Positions 7,856 through 20,551 of a stretch of DNA of 64,000 nt are shown here, piece after piece. The notes beneath the pieces were generated by a model. That model was not told the origin of the DNA, searched no databases, and saw only the letters and a list, made by a program, of their open reading frames with translations. Every line of letters starts with the position of its first letter. Position 1 is the first letter of the stretch. Source of the DNA: Amia ocellicauda (taxonomy: Eukaryota > Chordata > Actinopteri > Amiiformes > Amiidae); contig NW_027102764.1 in assembly GCF_036373705.1 (NCBI RefSeq), positions 19,822-83,821 of the forward strand. The letters run 5' to 3'. A program made the translations under genes and the position numbers.

Positions 7856-8941
7856 GTGACCTCTGATGAGTTTTTGCCCCTGGAGGAGTGTGTTCTGGCG
7901 ATCGGGCAAGTTGTCGGTTGTGAAAATATAAAGTCGGCAGCTCGTATGAGCGGGTCTGTTGTGCTGTTTCTGAGCAGCATTGAGTTGGTCTCGCGTATCG
8001 TTGAGACTGGTATAGTGATCGGTGGTGTTTTGATCAATGTCACCCCACTAGCAGCTCCGGCCAGGAGAGTTACTTTGTCTAATGTCACTCGTTTTCTGTC
8101 AAACGACCTATTAGAGAGGGAACTGGCGAGACATGGGTGGATAATGTCGGGTTTGAAACGTATACCGCTGGGGTGTAAGTCACAGCAGTTGAAACATGTT
8201 GTTTCGTTCAGAAGGCAGGTATTCATGATTTTGAATGACATAAATGGGGATCTGAACATTGTGCTTAAGTTCAAGGTTGATGGCAATGATTATGTTGTCT
8301 TTGTCACATCTGATTCTATGAAGTGCTTCAACTGCGGTAATGAAGGCCACACTGTTAGGCATTGCCCCGAGAAGGATCAGGATGAGGGTGCTGGTCCCAG
8401 TCGACGGGGGGGTCAGCCCAAGCAGGCCAGGTCGGGGAGTGGTGAGCAGCCCGGCCGCCCTACTAGCGGAGCAGCCGAAGTGGCAGAGGAGGCGAGAAGA
8501 GGGGCTGCGGGGGAGGCTGTTGAAGAGAGTGAGGGTCTGGAGGTCCAGGTACAGGAGAGTGTGGGCGCTGAGAGGACTTCCGACCGCGGCGGTACCGTGC
8601 CGACTGTGGAGGTCCCAGGTGTTAGCGGTGTGTCAGCTAATGTTTGTGGAGCATCAGACAGTACGGATGACAGCCGTTTAACTGGACTGGATGGCAGTAT
8701 ACAGCAGCAGGACGGGGCATCAGGTAGTGGAGTGGGGGTGAGCAGCGAGAGGGCTGGTGACCAGACTGAAAAGATGGAGACTGTGAAGACAACACTGAGC
8801 AGTGTGTGGGACACGGGAATGGAAGTGGGGACGGATCCTGGTCAGGACAGCAGGGTTTTTAAAGTGCCTGGGAAGAAACGCATTCGCAAATCTGAGGACG
8901 GTGCTTCTGCTAAAAAACGGAGTCCAGCTCCTGAGCCTTGA
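7856..8941 (+). CDS. LINE ORF1-type protein, unit 2
   Basis: Intact 361-residue frame with P78T relative to unit 1 and no other coding change seen. Confidence 0.75.
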   Translation: MTSDEFLPLEECVLAIGQVVGCENIKSAARMSGSVVLFLSSIELVSRIVETGIVIGGVLINVTPLAAPARRVTLSNVTRFLSNDLLERELARHGWIMSGLKRIPLGCKSQQLKHVVSFRRQVFMILNDINGDLNIVLKFKVDGNDYVVFVTSDSMKCFNCGNEGHTVRHCPEKDQDEGAGPSRRGGQPKQARSGSGEQPGRPTSGAAEVAEEARRGAAGEAVEESEGLEVQVQESVGAERTSDRGGTVPTVEVPGVSGVSANVCGASDSTDDSRLTGLDGSIQQQDGASGSGVGVSSERAGDQTEKMETVKTTLSSVWDTGMEVGTDPGQDSRVFKVPGKKRIRKSEDGASAKKRSPAPEP

Positions 8942-9851
8942 TGAGTCAGTGTGCTCCCAGGAGATGCTCAAAGGAGCCTGCCTAAAACAGTGTGCTACCT
9001 AGAGATCCTGAAGTCACCCCCGCAACTCAAAAGCACCTGTGTTGCTCCCAGAAACAAAAGAGGAAAAACTGGAAAAACCAGTATACCAGTCAAGCAACTT
9101 AAGCTCAAGAAGGGAGGCAGCTTGACCAAGCCAGTTTAAGCTGACAAGTTACTGTGACTGCCTATATTGTTTTTCATTTGTTTGTTTTTTATGACATTGG
9201 AGTTACAAGGTTCTGCACTGAACACAAATCTACTAAGAAGTGTCTCCTTAAAACTCAACCATAAAAGTAAAATAATAATAAAATAAAAAACTTCAGAAGG
9301 AATTATTTTCAACTGAGAGTTTGCTTGTACACTGTTACTTAACAAAAATATATTACACTGCACACAAATTATTTCTGACCAATCCAACATGGCCAAACGA
9401 TATAAACAATGCACTTTTCTTGAACAACCCTGAACACAACTTTATACAGCAGGTCACACATCCTATGCATCATTATTTTCAGAGAAGATGCGTTTTGGAG
9501 GAATAGAAAATAAAATCTAAACAATAACAAAAGGCTTCCAGCAAATGTGTTGCTTGGCCCCATAATAAGTATTTGAACTGTTTCAAAGTGAAAGCTTCAG
9601 ACCATTTTGATGCGGTTTGCAAGTTAACAAGTTCTGCTGTCCAAACATGACACTATCCGTAAGTTAGCCACTCAAAGTGACTTAATCATACCCTGCAGAA
9701 CATCCTTCGAAATTAAGCTTTTTCTATGATAGCCTGCAGTGGTTTTCAACCCTGATCCCGAAGGGCCTCCTCTGACTCCAGCAAGTCTGCAACAGCAGCC
9801 ACACATTCCTCAGCCCAGTTAAAATGAGGCTCATTTTCACAAGTTAAACAT

Positions 9852-11634
9852 TGTAGCGTAAGGTACACTTATAAATTTCAAGTAAAGAAGTGAATTTATA
9901 GTGTCACCATATCACGAATCCTGGAATCTTGTAGAACTCAATTTCTGTAATAATTGGACGCAGACACCAATTCCAAAGATATAAATTGTCAAATTTATTC
10001 AAAACAAAGACTAAATGTAGCACTACACTAATTATACAAAAGGGAAGAACTAATTAAAATTCAACTCTAGATCAACAAATCACTTCCGTGACCAAATCAA
10101 AGACCATGGGATTTCATATGATAACACAAATCGATTAACAAAAAAGGTTATAAACACATTGACTACAATACCGGTTAGTAAGACGAAGGTGAGTCTCTCG
10201 TTAGTATTATTAGTCAGACATTAAATAACTACGCAGGTTAGTATTTATGTCAGGTAACTTCTCGTTATATATATATCAGTCTCATTTACGTTTAGGTGCC
10301 GAGAAAGATCCTATCATTACTTGTTACCACACTTTCCCTTAACTGATTATTATTCAATGATTTAGGATAGGCAGGGCCACCAATAATCTAATGTCTATTA
10401 ACTTGTGTCAATTTCAGACTAAACAGTTAAACAGGAATGAGAAGATATTTCTCGACGTTGACAGATTTTATTTCTAAAATTATCAACAAAACAGTTTAAT
10501 GCAACACACATTTATATTTAAGAAAACTAAATGATATTACACATTCTAGAGTTATGAATCACAGATTAACATTTCTAATTGATTTCTCAAATGTCATGAA
10601 TCATGAACTCCAAACTGTTAAACTTATCTGAACTTCGTCGCAGAGAGGCCTCTCTGGCTTCGGGCTCAGATAACAGCACACGGCACGAGGTCCGTGTGGT
10701 TTGGAACAAAGGCAGTCCGGTTCGGCTTTGTCCAAGAACTTCCACTCAGTCGATGCACCTGGAAATTGGGGTTTCTCGAAAGTAGTGTCGTTTCCAAACA
10801 GATTTTCCACTGGTTTGAAGGCTCCAAGGTTGTGCACAAAATCTTCTTTGAGGAAAGCAGGGCCCTGTTTGTTCCAAGGGTCAAGTTTCTTAAGACTCAA
10901 ATAGCTATTTAAATGACTGACACTTTCGTATACAGTCGACTTAGTCAATTGTCCAGCTGTATTCACTCCACTGATCAGGTGGGCACAGGCGGGCAGCGCA
11001 GTCTGTAAAGTTCTTTATTTAATAAAGTCCTTTAAAAGAATTCTTCGTACGGCTCAATCTCCTTCTCCCAGTTTAACTCTTCTGTTGCCGGCAAAGACTT
11101 GGTTGGTTTCTGGTTCCGGTTCTGGCAACAGAGCTACAGGTTGAGCTGTGGCAGCGAGTTACTGGTTCAGGTGAGAGAGAGAGAGAGAAAGACCGTCCGC
11201 TGTTCCTTATAGTCTGTCAGATCAATAGGTGATTGGTTCCTGAGTTCTTGAGATTGGATTTCGGTTTCAGCCCCCAGTGTCCTATTGGAGGGGGGCTTGA
11301 TTTATGACTGATGTCAAACCATGCCATCTTTTGGAAATGCCGGTTGGCCCGGGTTCGTAGCTCTATGTCGGGATTTCGGCTCTCGTCCACTTCAAAGAGT
11401 TTTTATCACCTACAGGCCCCTTTCTCCAGACATCTCATAGCAGAATTCCAAACTATTTGGCCTCTTCTTGGTGCCATCCTCCCCAAAACTGTCACTTTGA
11501 TGCAAACCAGTTCCAAGCTGATGAGCTAAGGAAATCTGATAACTTTGGGGGGGGAGAGGTCTTCTTTAGATCAGTGCTTCAGCTCAGAGCCCAAATGCTC
11601 TTATCAGGGACTCTGTTCCCAACATAACGCTACA
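9852..11634 (-). mobile_element. Solo-LTR-like element, unit 2
   Basis: Same ends, signals and length as in unit 1; one visible difference is gtcaaacc for gtcaatcc near 11316. Confidence 0.65.
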
Positions 11635-12866
11635 TGAGTAATCGGGCTCTAAATAGCCCCAGGCGTTTCTCCTGCAGTTCTTCCTTCTTTCCACTGCTAG
11701 CACTGCCTTTGTGAAGGCGGATGGGGCTTGTGAGAAGTCAACAGCGTGTCTACCGAAAAGGGTGTCTGACTCCTGGTTTTGGATCCGGAAGGGTTGATAA
11801 CAAACTGAAACGGTTACAATATGATACTGCTTAAATTAACTGTGGATATAGATTGTGATCGTGCTCGGCTAAGGTGTGCTTTCAGTCCGCACACAAAACA
11901 TTTCAGTCGTCTAATCAAATCGAATAAAACAGCGAGGATAGCATGTTCGATCCGTGTGCTATTGTTTTTCAACAAGTGTAATGCCCTTTGTAACGTTTAA
12001 CCGATTCGTTGAATAGAGCTTGTTATAGGATATTGTGAACTGAACCTATTTTGCTGTGAATTTATATTGAGTGCGAATAGTTTATTGTGTCTGGTCGCGG
12101 TCTGTCTGCACTAAATAAATGATTTGTATCAAGTCATTTTTTAGTTTGTCTGTCTACTTTTTTACCTTGCGACTAAAGGCCACTCCTTGCACTTCACACA
12201 TTTGCCCTTTTAATTACTCCCTTACTGACATACTTTAACATGCAATGTGCGTGTGATAATAGTTTTAGCAGCCTGTTGCCATTCAGGTGAGACGATACCT
12301 AGAAAATCCGTTCTCAGGAGAATTGTGTTTCTTTGCTGATCACGTTCTATGTCGCTTTTTACACAGTTCTTACAAGTGGCACATTGGGGATGAGGAGCAG
12401 TGCATGCTGACCCGCATAGCTGTGGACTTCTGCATGGCATGGGGTCACAGGTCATTCCAAGTATTTCAAGACACGAGCAAATGTGTGGACACATTGCGTA
12501 GGTTGTGTTGGCCCAACCCTCACAGATTGTGCCAAGTCAAGTAGAGATGCATGTTGTCCTGTTCTAAAGTGACACGTCGTCAACAGCAAAAACATCTCTC
12601 AGAGTTCCAGGAATTCCTTGATTGCATTGCTTGCCTTTCCTCAGGAAGACAACACTTGCCAGGCTGGATATTTGCCAAAGGAAGCCAAGAGGACAGGACA
12701 CCACACCTAGATGCAACTGCATATCTCATTGTCACCAGGAAGGCCCGCCGCAAGTGACCCACCACAGACAGCACTCTGGGCGCAACTTGGCTCACTCGGG
12801 ACCTGGCCGTGCGACAGAGCGAGACGTGTGCGTAGAGCAGAGACCTTTAGCACAAGCATCAAGCTT

Positions 12867-12938
12867 GGTTCCATGGTGTAATGGTTAGCACTCTGGACTC
12901 TGAATCCAGCGATCCGAGTTCAAGTCTCGGTGGGACCT
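12867..12938 (+). tRNA. tRNA-Gln (CTG), unit 3
   Basis: Identical to the unit 1 gene. The distant T4 used as the first possible terminator elsewhere is changed here to ttat, so the first TTTT is at about 13205, roughly 265 nt downstream. Confidence 0.95.
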
Positions 12939-13100
12939 GGGCCCCATGGCTGGGGCAGCGGCGGCAAAGCGGTGGTCTCCCTGGGTGAGGGCCTGTGTCT
13001 GCGATCAGGGCCGTTTACGTTCTTCTTGGGAGGCTTGGAGACGAAGTGGCGAGACCTCCGGGTTGGCGTGCTGCGTTCACCTTCCTGAAACACCGAGGCC

Positions 13101-13119
13101 TGGGGCCCCCTGGTGGCGA
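13101..13119 (-). promoter_or_regulatory. CTCF-like binding motif, unit 3
   Basis: Identical 19 bp; retained although the downstream tRNA-Gly relic has been deleted in this unit. Confidence 0.65.
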
Positions 13120-13579
13120 CTGCGTGGCTTTAACGGAGAAGGTGCCTGTGTTGAACCCTTCTTGGAAATAATGGTTATCCCCGATCTATATAGAAGAGGA
13201 TGTCTTTTATTGTAACAACCAGACATTTGATTCTGCACTGTCACTCACTCACTCATCTATCTATCTATCTATCTATCGACTATTGACTATCGACATTTGC
13301 TGTCTGCCGCTGTGATTGTTGGGAGTGAGTGTGGAGGTGCAGGTGTGCATGTTTGCTGCTGCCAGGTTTGTTTGTGGTTTTTCTCCTCTACTTTTTTCGT
13401 TCTTTCTTTCTTTCTTTCTGAATGTGTCTTTGACAGTTTTGTAAGAGGTTTTTCTGAAGAGTTTCCCCATGCTGAGCTGACTCCTGCAGTCAAGTGATCG
13501 GGATGTCTGGGGCTGGGTCGGGGAGGGGGGGAATCAGAGTTTTTTATTCGAGACTTTAACACGTCGGCATGGCGTTAAA

Positions 13580-14665
13580 GTGACCTCTGATGAGTTTTTG
13601 CCCCTGGAGGAGTGTGTTCTGGTGATCGGGCAAGTTGTCGGTTGTGAAAATATAAAGTCGGCAGCTCGTATGAGCGGGTCTGTTGTGCTGTTTCTGAGCA
13701 GCATTGAGTTGGTCTCGCGTATCGTTGAGACTGGTATAGTGATCGGTGGTGTTTTGATCAATGTCACCCCACTAGCAGCTCCGGCCAGGAGAGTTACTTT
13801 GTCTAATGTCCCTCGTTTTCTGTCAAACGACCTATTAGAGAGGGAACTGGCGAGACATGGGTGGATAATGTCGGGTTTGAAACGTATACCGCTGGGGTGT
13901 AAGTCACAGCAGTTGAAACATGTTGTTTCGTTCAGAAGGCAGGTATTCATGATTTTGAATGACATAAATGGGGATCTGAACATTGTGCTTAAGTTCAAGG
14001 TTGATGGCAATGATTATGTTGTCTTTGTCACATCTGATTCTATGAAGTGCTTCAACTGCGGTAATGAAGGCCACACTGTTAGGCATTGCCCCGAGAAGGA
14101 TCAGGATGAGGGTGCTGGTCCCAGTCGACGGGGGGGTCAGCCCAAGCAGGCCAGGTCGGGGAGTGGTGAGCAGCCCGGCCGCCCTACTAGCGGAGCAGCC
14201 GAAGTGGCAGAGGAGGCGAGAAGAGGGGCTGCGGGGGAGGCTGTTGAAGAGAGTGAGGGTCTGGAGGTCCAGGTACAGGAGAGTGTGGGCGCTGAGAGGA
14301 CTTCCGACCGCGGCGGTACCGTGCCGACTGTGGAGGTCCCAGGTGTTAGCGGTGTGTCAGCTAATGTTTGTGGAGCATCAGACAGTACGGATGACAGCCG
14401 TTTAACTGGACTGGATGGCAGTATACAGCAGCAGGACGGGGCATCAGGTAGTGGAGTGGGGGTGAGCAGCGAGAGGGCTGGTGACCAGACTGAAAAGATG
14501 GAGACTGTGAAGACAACACTGAGCAGTGTGTGGGACACGGGAATGGAAGTGGGGACGGATCCTGGTCAGGACAGCAGGGTTTTTAAAGTGCCTGGGAAGA
14601 AACGCATTCGCAAATCTGAGGACGGTGCTTCTGCTAAAAAACGGAGTCCAGCTCCTGAGCCTTGA
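13580..14665 (+). CDS. LINE ORF1-type protein, unit 3
   Basis: Intact frame with A15V, a change otherwise seen only in unit 10. Confidence 0.75.
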   Translation: MTSDEFLPLEECVLVIGQVVGCENIKSAARMSGSVVLFLSSIELVSRIVETGIVIGGVLINVTPLAAPARRVTLSNVPRFLSNDLLERELARHGWIMSGLKRIPLGCKSQQLKHVVSFRRQVFMILNDINGDLNIVLKFKVDGNDYVVFVTSDSMKCFNCGNEGHTVRHCPEKDQDEGAGPSRRGGQPKQARSGSGEQPGRPTSGAAEVAEEARRGAAGEAVEESEGLEVQVQESVGAERTSDRGGTVPTVEVPGVSGVSANVCGASDSTDDSRLTGLDGSIQQQDGASGSGVGVSSERAGDQTEKMETVKTTLSSVWDTGMEVGTDPGQDSRVFKVPGKKRIRKSEDGASAKKRSPAPEP

Positions 14666-15575
14666 TGAGTCAGTGTGCTCCCAGGAGATGCTCAAAGGAG
14701 CCTGCCTAAAACAGTGTGCTACCTAGAGATCCTGAAGTCACCCCCGCAACTCAAAAGCACCTGTGTTGCTCCCAGAAACAAAAGAGGAAAAACTGGAAAA
14801 ACCAGTATACCAGTCAAGCAACTTAAGCTCAAGAAGGGAGGCAGCTTGACCAAGCCAGTTTAAGCTGACAAGTTACTGTGACTGCCTATATTGTTTTTCA
14901 TTTGTTTGTTTTTTATGACATTGGAGTTACAAGGTTCTGCACTGAACACAAATCTACTAAGAAGTGTCTCCTTAAAACTCAACCATAAAAGTAAAATAAT
15001 AATAAAATAAAAAACTTCAGAAGGAATTATTTTCAACTGAGAGTTTGCTTGTACACTGTTACTTAACAAAAATATATTACACTGCACACAAATTATTTCT
15101 GACCAATCCAACATGGCCAAACGATATAAACAATGCACTTTTCTTGAACAACCCTGAACACAACTTTATACAGCAGGTCACACATCCTATGCATCATTAT
15201 TTTCAGAGAAGATGCGTTTTGGAGGAATAGAAAATAAAATCTAAACAATAACAAAAGGCTTCCAGCAAATGTGTTGCTTGGCCCCATAATAAGTATTTGA
15301 ACTGTTTCAAAGTGAAAGCTTCAGACCATTTTGATGCGGTTTGCAAGTTAACAAGTTCTGCTGTCCAAACATGACACTATCCGTAAGTTAGCCACTCAAA
15401 GTGACTTAATCATACCCTGCAGAACATCCTTCGAAATTAAGCTTTTTCTATGATAGCCTGCAGTGGTTTTCAACCCTGATCCCGAAGGGCCTCCTCTGAC
15501 TCCAGCAAGTCTGCAACAGCAGCCACACATTCCTCAGCCCAGTTAAAATGAGGCTCATTTTCACAAGTTAAACAT

Positions 15576-17358
15576 TGTAGCGTAAGGTACACTTATAAAT
15601 TTCAAGTAAAGAAGTGAATTTATAGTGTCACCATATCACGAATCCTGGAATCTTGTAGAACTCAATTTCTGTAATAATTGGACGCAGACACCAATTCCAA
15701 AGATATAAATTGTCAAATTTATTCAAAACAAAGACTAAATGTAGCACTACACTAATTATACAAAAGGGAAGAACTAATTAAAATTCAACTCTAGATCAAC
15801 AAATCACTTCCGTGACCAAATCAAAGACCATGGGATTTCATATGATAACACAAATCGATTAACAAAAAAGGTTATAAACACATTGACTACAATACCGGTT
15901 AGTAAGACGAAGGTGAGTCTCTCGTTAGTATTATTAGTCAGACATTAAATAACTACGCAGGTTAGTATTTATGTCAGGTAACTTCTCGTTATATATATAT
16001 CAGTCTCATTTACGTTTAGGTGCCGAGAAAGATCCTATCATTACTTGTTACCACACTTTCCCTTAACTGATTATTATTCAATGATTTAGGATAGGCAGGG
16101 CCACCAATAATCTAATGTCTATTAACTTGTGTCAATTTCAGACTAAACAGTTAAACAGGAATGAGAAGATATTTCTCGACGTTGACAGATTTTATTTCTA
16201 AAATTATCAACAAAACAGTTTAATGCAACACACATTTATATTTAAGAAAACTAAATGATATTACACATTCTAGAGTTATGAATCACAGATTAACATTTCT
16301 AATTGATTTCTCAAATGTCATGAATCATGAACTCCAAACTGTTAAACTTATCTGAACTTCGTCGCAGAGAGGCCTCTCTGGCTTCGGGCTCAGATAACAG
16401 CACACGGCACGAGGTCCGTGTGGTTTGGAACAAAGGCAGTCCGGTTCGGCTTTGTCCAAGAACTTCCACTCAGTCGATGCACCTGGAAATTGGGGTTTCT
16501 CGAAAGTAGTGTCGTTTCCAAACAGATTTTCCACTGGTTTGAAGGCTCCAAGGTTGTGCACAAAATCTTCTTTGAGGAAAGCAGGGCCCTGTTTGTTCCA
16601 AGGGTCAAGTTTCTTAAGACTCAAATAGCTATTTAAATGACTGACACTTTCGTATACAGTCGACTTAGTCAATTGTCCAGCTGTATTCACTCCACTGATC
16701 AGGTGGGCACAGGCGGGCAGCGCAGTCTGTAAAGTTCTTTATTTAATAAAGTCCTTTAAAAGAATTCTTCGTACGGCTCAATCTCCTTCTCCCAGTTTAA
16801 CTCTTCTGTTGCCGGCAAAGACTTGGTTGGTTTCTGGTTCCGGTTCTGGCAACAGAGCTACAGGTTGAGCTGTGGCAGCGAGTTACTGGTTCAGGTGAGA
16901 GAGAGAGAGAGAAAGACCGTCCGCTGTTCCTTATAGTCTGTCAGATCAATAGGTGATTGGTTCCTGAGTTCTTGAGATTGGATTTCGGTTTCAGCCCCCA
17001 GTGTCCTATTGGAGGGGGGCTTGATTTATGACTGATGTCAATCCATGCCATCTTTTGGAAATGCCGGTTGGCCCGGGTTCGTAGCTCTATGTCGGGATTT
17101 CGGCTCTCGTCCACTTCAAAGAGTTTTTATCACCTACAGGCCCCTTTCTCCAGACATCTCATAGCAGAATTCCAAACTATTTGGCCTCTTCTTGGTGCCA
17201 TCCTCCCCAAAACTGTCACTTTGATGCAAACCAGTTCCAAGCTGATGAGCTAAGGAAATCTGATAACTTTGGGGGGGGAGAGGTCTTCTTTAGATCAGTG
17301 CTTCAGCTCAGAGCCCAAATGCTCTTATCAGGGACTCTGTTCCCAACATAACGCTACA
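15576..17358 (-). mobile_element. Solo-LTR-like element, unit 3
   Basis: Same ends, signals and length as in unit 1. Confidence 0.65.
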
Positions 17359-18590
17359 TGAGTAATCGGGCTCTAAATAGCCCCAGGCGTTTCTCCTGCA
17401 GTTCTTCCTTCTTTCCACTGCTAGCACTGCCTTTGTGAAGGCGGATGGGGCTTGTGAGAAGTCAACAGCGTGTCTACCGAAAAGGGTGTCTGACTCCTGG
17501 TTTTGGATCCGGAAGGGTTGATAACAAACTGAAACGGTTACAATATGATACTGCTTAAATTAACTGTGGATATAGATTGTGATCGTGCTCGGCTAAGGTG
17601 TGCTTTCAGTCCGCACACAAAACATTTCAGTCGTCTAATCAAATCGAATAAAACAGCGAGGATAGCATGTTCGATCCGTGTGCTATTGTTTTTCAACAAG
17701 TGTAATGCCCTTTGTAACGTTTAACCGATTCGTTGAATAGAGCTTGTTATAGGATATTGTGAACTGAACCTATTTTGCTGTGAATTTATATTGAGTGCGA
17801 ATAGTTTATTGTGTCTGGTCGCGGTCTGTCTGCACTAAATAAATGATTTGTATCAAGTCATTTTTTAGTTTGTCTGTCTACTTTTTTACCTTGCGACTAA
17901 AGGCCACTCCTTGCACTTCACACATTTGCCCTTTTAATTACTCCCTTACTGACATACTTTAACATGCAATGTGCGTGTGATAATAGTTTTAGCAGCCTGT
18001 TGCCATTCAGGTGAGACGATACCTAGAAAATCCGTTCTCAGGAGAATTGTGTTTCTTTGCTGATCACGTTCTATGTCGCTTTTTACACAGTTCTTACAAG
18101 TGGCACATTGGGGATGAGGAGCAGTGCATGCTGACCCGCATAGCTGTGGACTTCTGCATGGCATGGGGTCACAGGTCATTCCAAGTATTTCAAGACACGA
18201 GCAAATGTGTGGACACATTGCGTAGGTTGTGTTGGCCCAACCCTCACAGATTGTGCCAAGTCAAGTAGAGATGCATGTTGTCCTGTTCTAAAGTGACACG
18301 TCGTCAACAGCAAAAACATCTCTCAGAGTTCCAGGAATTCCTTGATTGCATTGCTTGCCTTTCCTCAGGAAGACAACACTTGCCAGGCTGGATATTTGCC
18401 AAAGGAAGCCAAGAGGACAGGACACCACACCTAGATGCAACTGCATATCTCATTGTCACCAGGAAGGCCCGCCGCAAGTGACCCACCACAGACAGCACTC
18501 TGGGCGCAACTTGGCTCACTCGGGACCTGGCCGTGCGACAGAGCGAGACGTGTGCGTAGAGCAGAGACCTTTAGCACAAGCATCAAGCTT

Positions 18591-18662
18591 GGTTCCATGG
18601 TGTAATGGTTAGCACTCTGGACTCTGAATCCAGCGATCCGAGTTCAAGTCTCGGTGGGACCT
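18591..18662 (+). tRNA. tRNA-Gln (CTG), unit 4
   Basis: Identical to the unit 1 gene with all arms and both internal promoter boxes intact. This is the last tRNA gene before a gap of about 15.6 kb made by the two short units. Confidence 0.95.
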
Positions 18663-18824
18663 GGGCCCCATGGCTGGGGCAGCGGCGGCAAAGCGGTGGT
18701 CTCCCTGGGTGAGGGCCTGTGTCTGCGATCAGGGCCGTTTACGTTCTTCTTGGGAGGCTTGGAGACGAAGTGGCGAGACCTCCGGGTTGGCGTGCTGCGT
18801 TCACCTTCCTGAAACACCGAGGCC

Positions 18825-18843
18825 TGGGGCCCCCTGGTGGCGA
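18825..18843 (-). promoter_or_regulatory. CTCF-like binding motif, unit 4
   Basis: Identical 19 bp, at the same distance from the tRNA as in unit 1. Confidence 0.65.
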
Positions 18844-18993
18844 CTGCGTGGCTTTAACGGAGAAGGTGCCTGTGTTGAACCCTTCTTGGAAATAATGGTT
18901 TTCCCCGATCTATATAGAAGAGGATGGCTATTATTGTAACAACCAGACATTTGTGTCTGCACTGTCACTCACTCATCTATCTATCTCTATCTC

Positions 18994-19053
18994 TACAGTG
19001 GTAGAGGTCTCGCCTGCCACTCGGGATTCCTTTGCTTGATTCGCGGCCACTGG
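18994..19053 (+). pseudogene. tRNA-Gly(GCC)-derived relic, unit 4
   Basis: Same as the unit 1 copy. Unit 3, immediately before, has none. Confidence 0.7.
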
Positions 19054-19466
19054 TTTTCTCCGATCTATATAGAAGAGGATGTCTTTTATTGTAACAACCA
19101 GACATTTGATTCTGCACTGTCACTCACTCACTCATCTATCTATCTATCTATCTATCTATCGACTATTGACTATCGACATTTGCTGTCTGCCGCTGTGATT
19201 GTTGGGAGTGAGTGTGGAGGTGCAGGTGTGCATGTTTGCTGCTGCCAGGTTTGTTTGTGGTTTTTCTCCTCTACTTTTTTCGTTCTTTCTTTCTTTCTTT
19301 CTGAATGTGTCTTTGACAGTTTTGTAAGAGGTTTTTCTGAAGAGTTTCCCCATGCTGAGCTGACTCCTGCAGTCAGTGAAGTGATCGGGATGTCTGGGGC
19401 TGGGTCGGGGAGGGGGGGAATCAGAGTTTTTTATTCGAGACTTTAACACGTCGGCATGGCGTTAAA

Positions 19467-20551
19467 GTGACCTCTGATGAGTTTTTGCCCCTGGAGGAGT
19501 GTGTTCTGGCGATCGGGCAAGTTGTCGGTTGTGAAAATATAAAGTCGGCAGCTCGTATGAGCGGGTCTGTTGTGCTGTTTCTGAGCAGCATTGAGTTGGT
19601 CTCGCGTATCGTTGAGACTGGTATAGTGATCGGTGGTGTTTTGATCAATGTCACCCCACTAGCAGCTCCGGCCAGGAGAGTTACTTTGTCTAATGTCCCT
19701 CGTTTTCTGTCAAACGACCTATTAGAGAGGGAACTGGCGAGACATGGGTGGATAATGTCGGGTTTGAAACGTATACCGCTGGGGTGTAAGTCACAGCAGT
19801 TGAAACATGTTGTTTCGTTCAGAAGGCAGGTATTCATGATTTTGAATGACATAAATGGGGATCTGAACATTGTGCTTAAGTTCAAGGTTGATGGCAATGA
19901 TTATGTTGTCTTTGTCACATCTGATTCTATGAAGTGCTTCAACTGCGGTAATGAAGGCCACACTGTTAGGCATTGCCCCGAGAAGGATCAGGATGAGGGT
20001 GCTGGTCCCAGTCGACGGGGGGTCAGCCCAAGCAGGCCAGGTCGGGGAGTGGTGAGCAGCCCGGCCGCCCTACTAGCGGAGCAGCCGAAGTGGCAGAGGA
20101 GGCGAGAAGAGGGGCTGCGGGGGAGGCTGTTGAAGAGAGTGAGGGTCAGGAGGTCCAGGTACAGGAGAGTGTGGGCGCTGAGAGGACTTCCGACCGCGGC
20201 GGTACCGTGCCGACTGTGGAGGTCCCAGGTGTTAGCGGTGTGTCAGCTAATGTTTGTGGAGCATCAGACAGTACGGATGACAGCCGTTTAACTGGACTGG
20301 ATGGCAGTATACAGCAGCAGGATGGGGCATCAGGTAGTGGAGTGGGGGTGAGCAGCGAGAGGGCTGGTGACCAGACTGAAAAGATGGAGACTGTGAAGAC
20401 AACACTGAGCAGTGTGTGGGACACGGGAATGGAAGTGGGGACGGATCCTGGTCAGGACAGCAGGGTTTTTAAAGTGCCTGGGAAGAAACGCATTCGCAAA
20501 TCTGAGGACGGTGCTTCTGCTAAAAAACGGAGTCCAGCTCCTGAGCCTTGA
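19467..20551 (+). pseudogene. LINE ORF1-type frame broken by one-base loss, unit 4
   Basis: The run of seven G after residue 184 has six here (near 20018-20023), so the frame shifts just after the zinc knuckle. The shifted reading stops at 20291 after 274 residues. The original downstream frame continues from about 20090 to 20551. The CCHC motif is kept and the acidic region and basic tail are lost. L228Q is also present in the original frame. A homopolymer sequencing error is possible. Confidence 0.75.

Larger units (their letters stand above)
5888..11761 (+). repeat. Array unit 2 (long class, 5874 bp)
   Basis: Same layout as unit 1. It lacks 13 bp directly after the tRNA-Gln, has gactgtgtgg instead of gactgcgtgg just after the CTCF-like motif (shared only with unit 8), and carries the ORF1 change P78T (shared with units 8 and 10). 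Confidence 0.97.
11762..17485 (+). repeat. Array unit 3 (long class with internal deletion, 5724 bp)
   Basis: Keeps tRNA-Gln and the CTCF-like motif but lacks the tRNA-Gly relic. The two short bodies present in other long units are fused into one at about 13172-13269. It also has a small deletion upstream of ORF1 (cagtcaagtgatc at 13487-13499). Confidence 0.96.
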
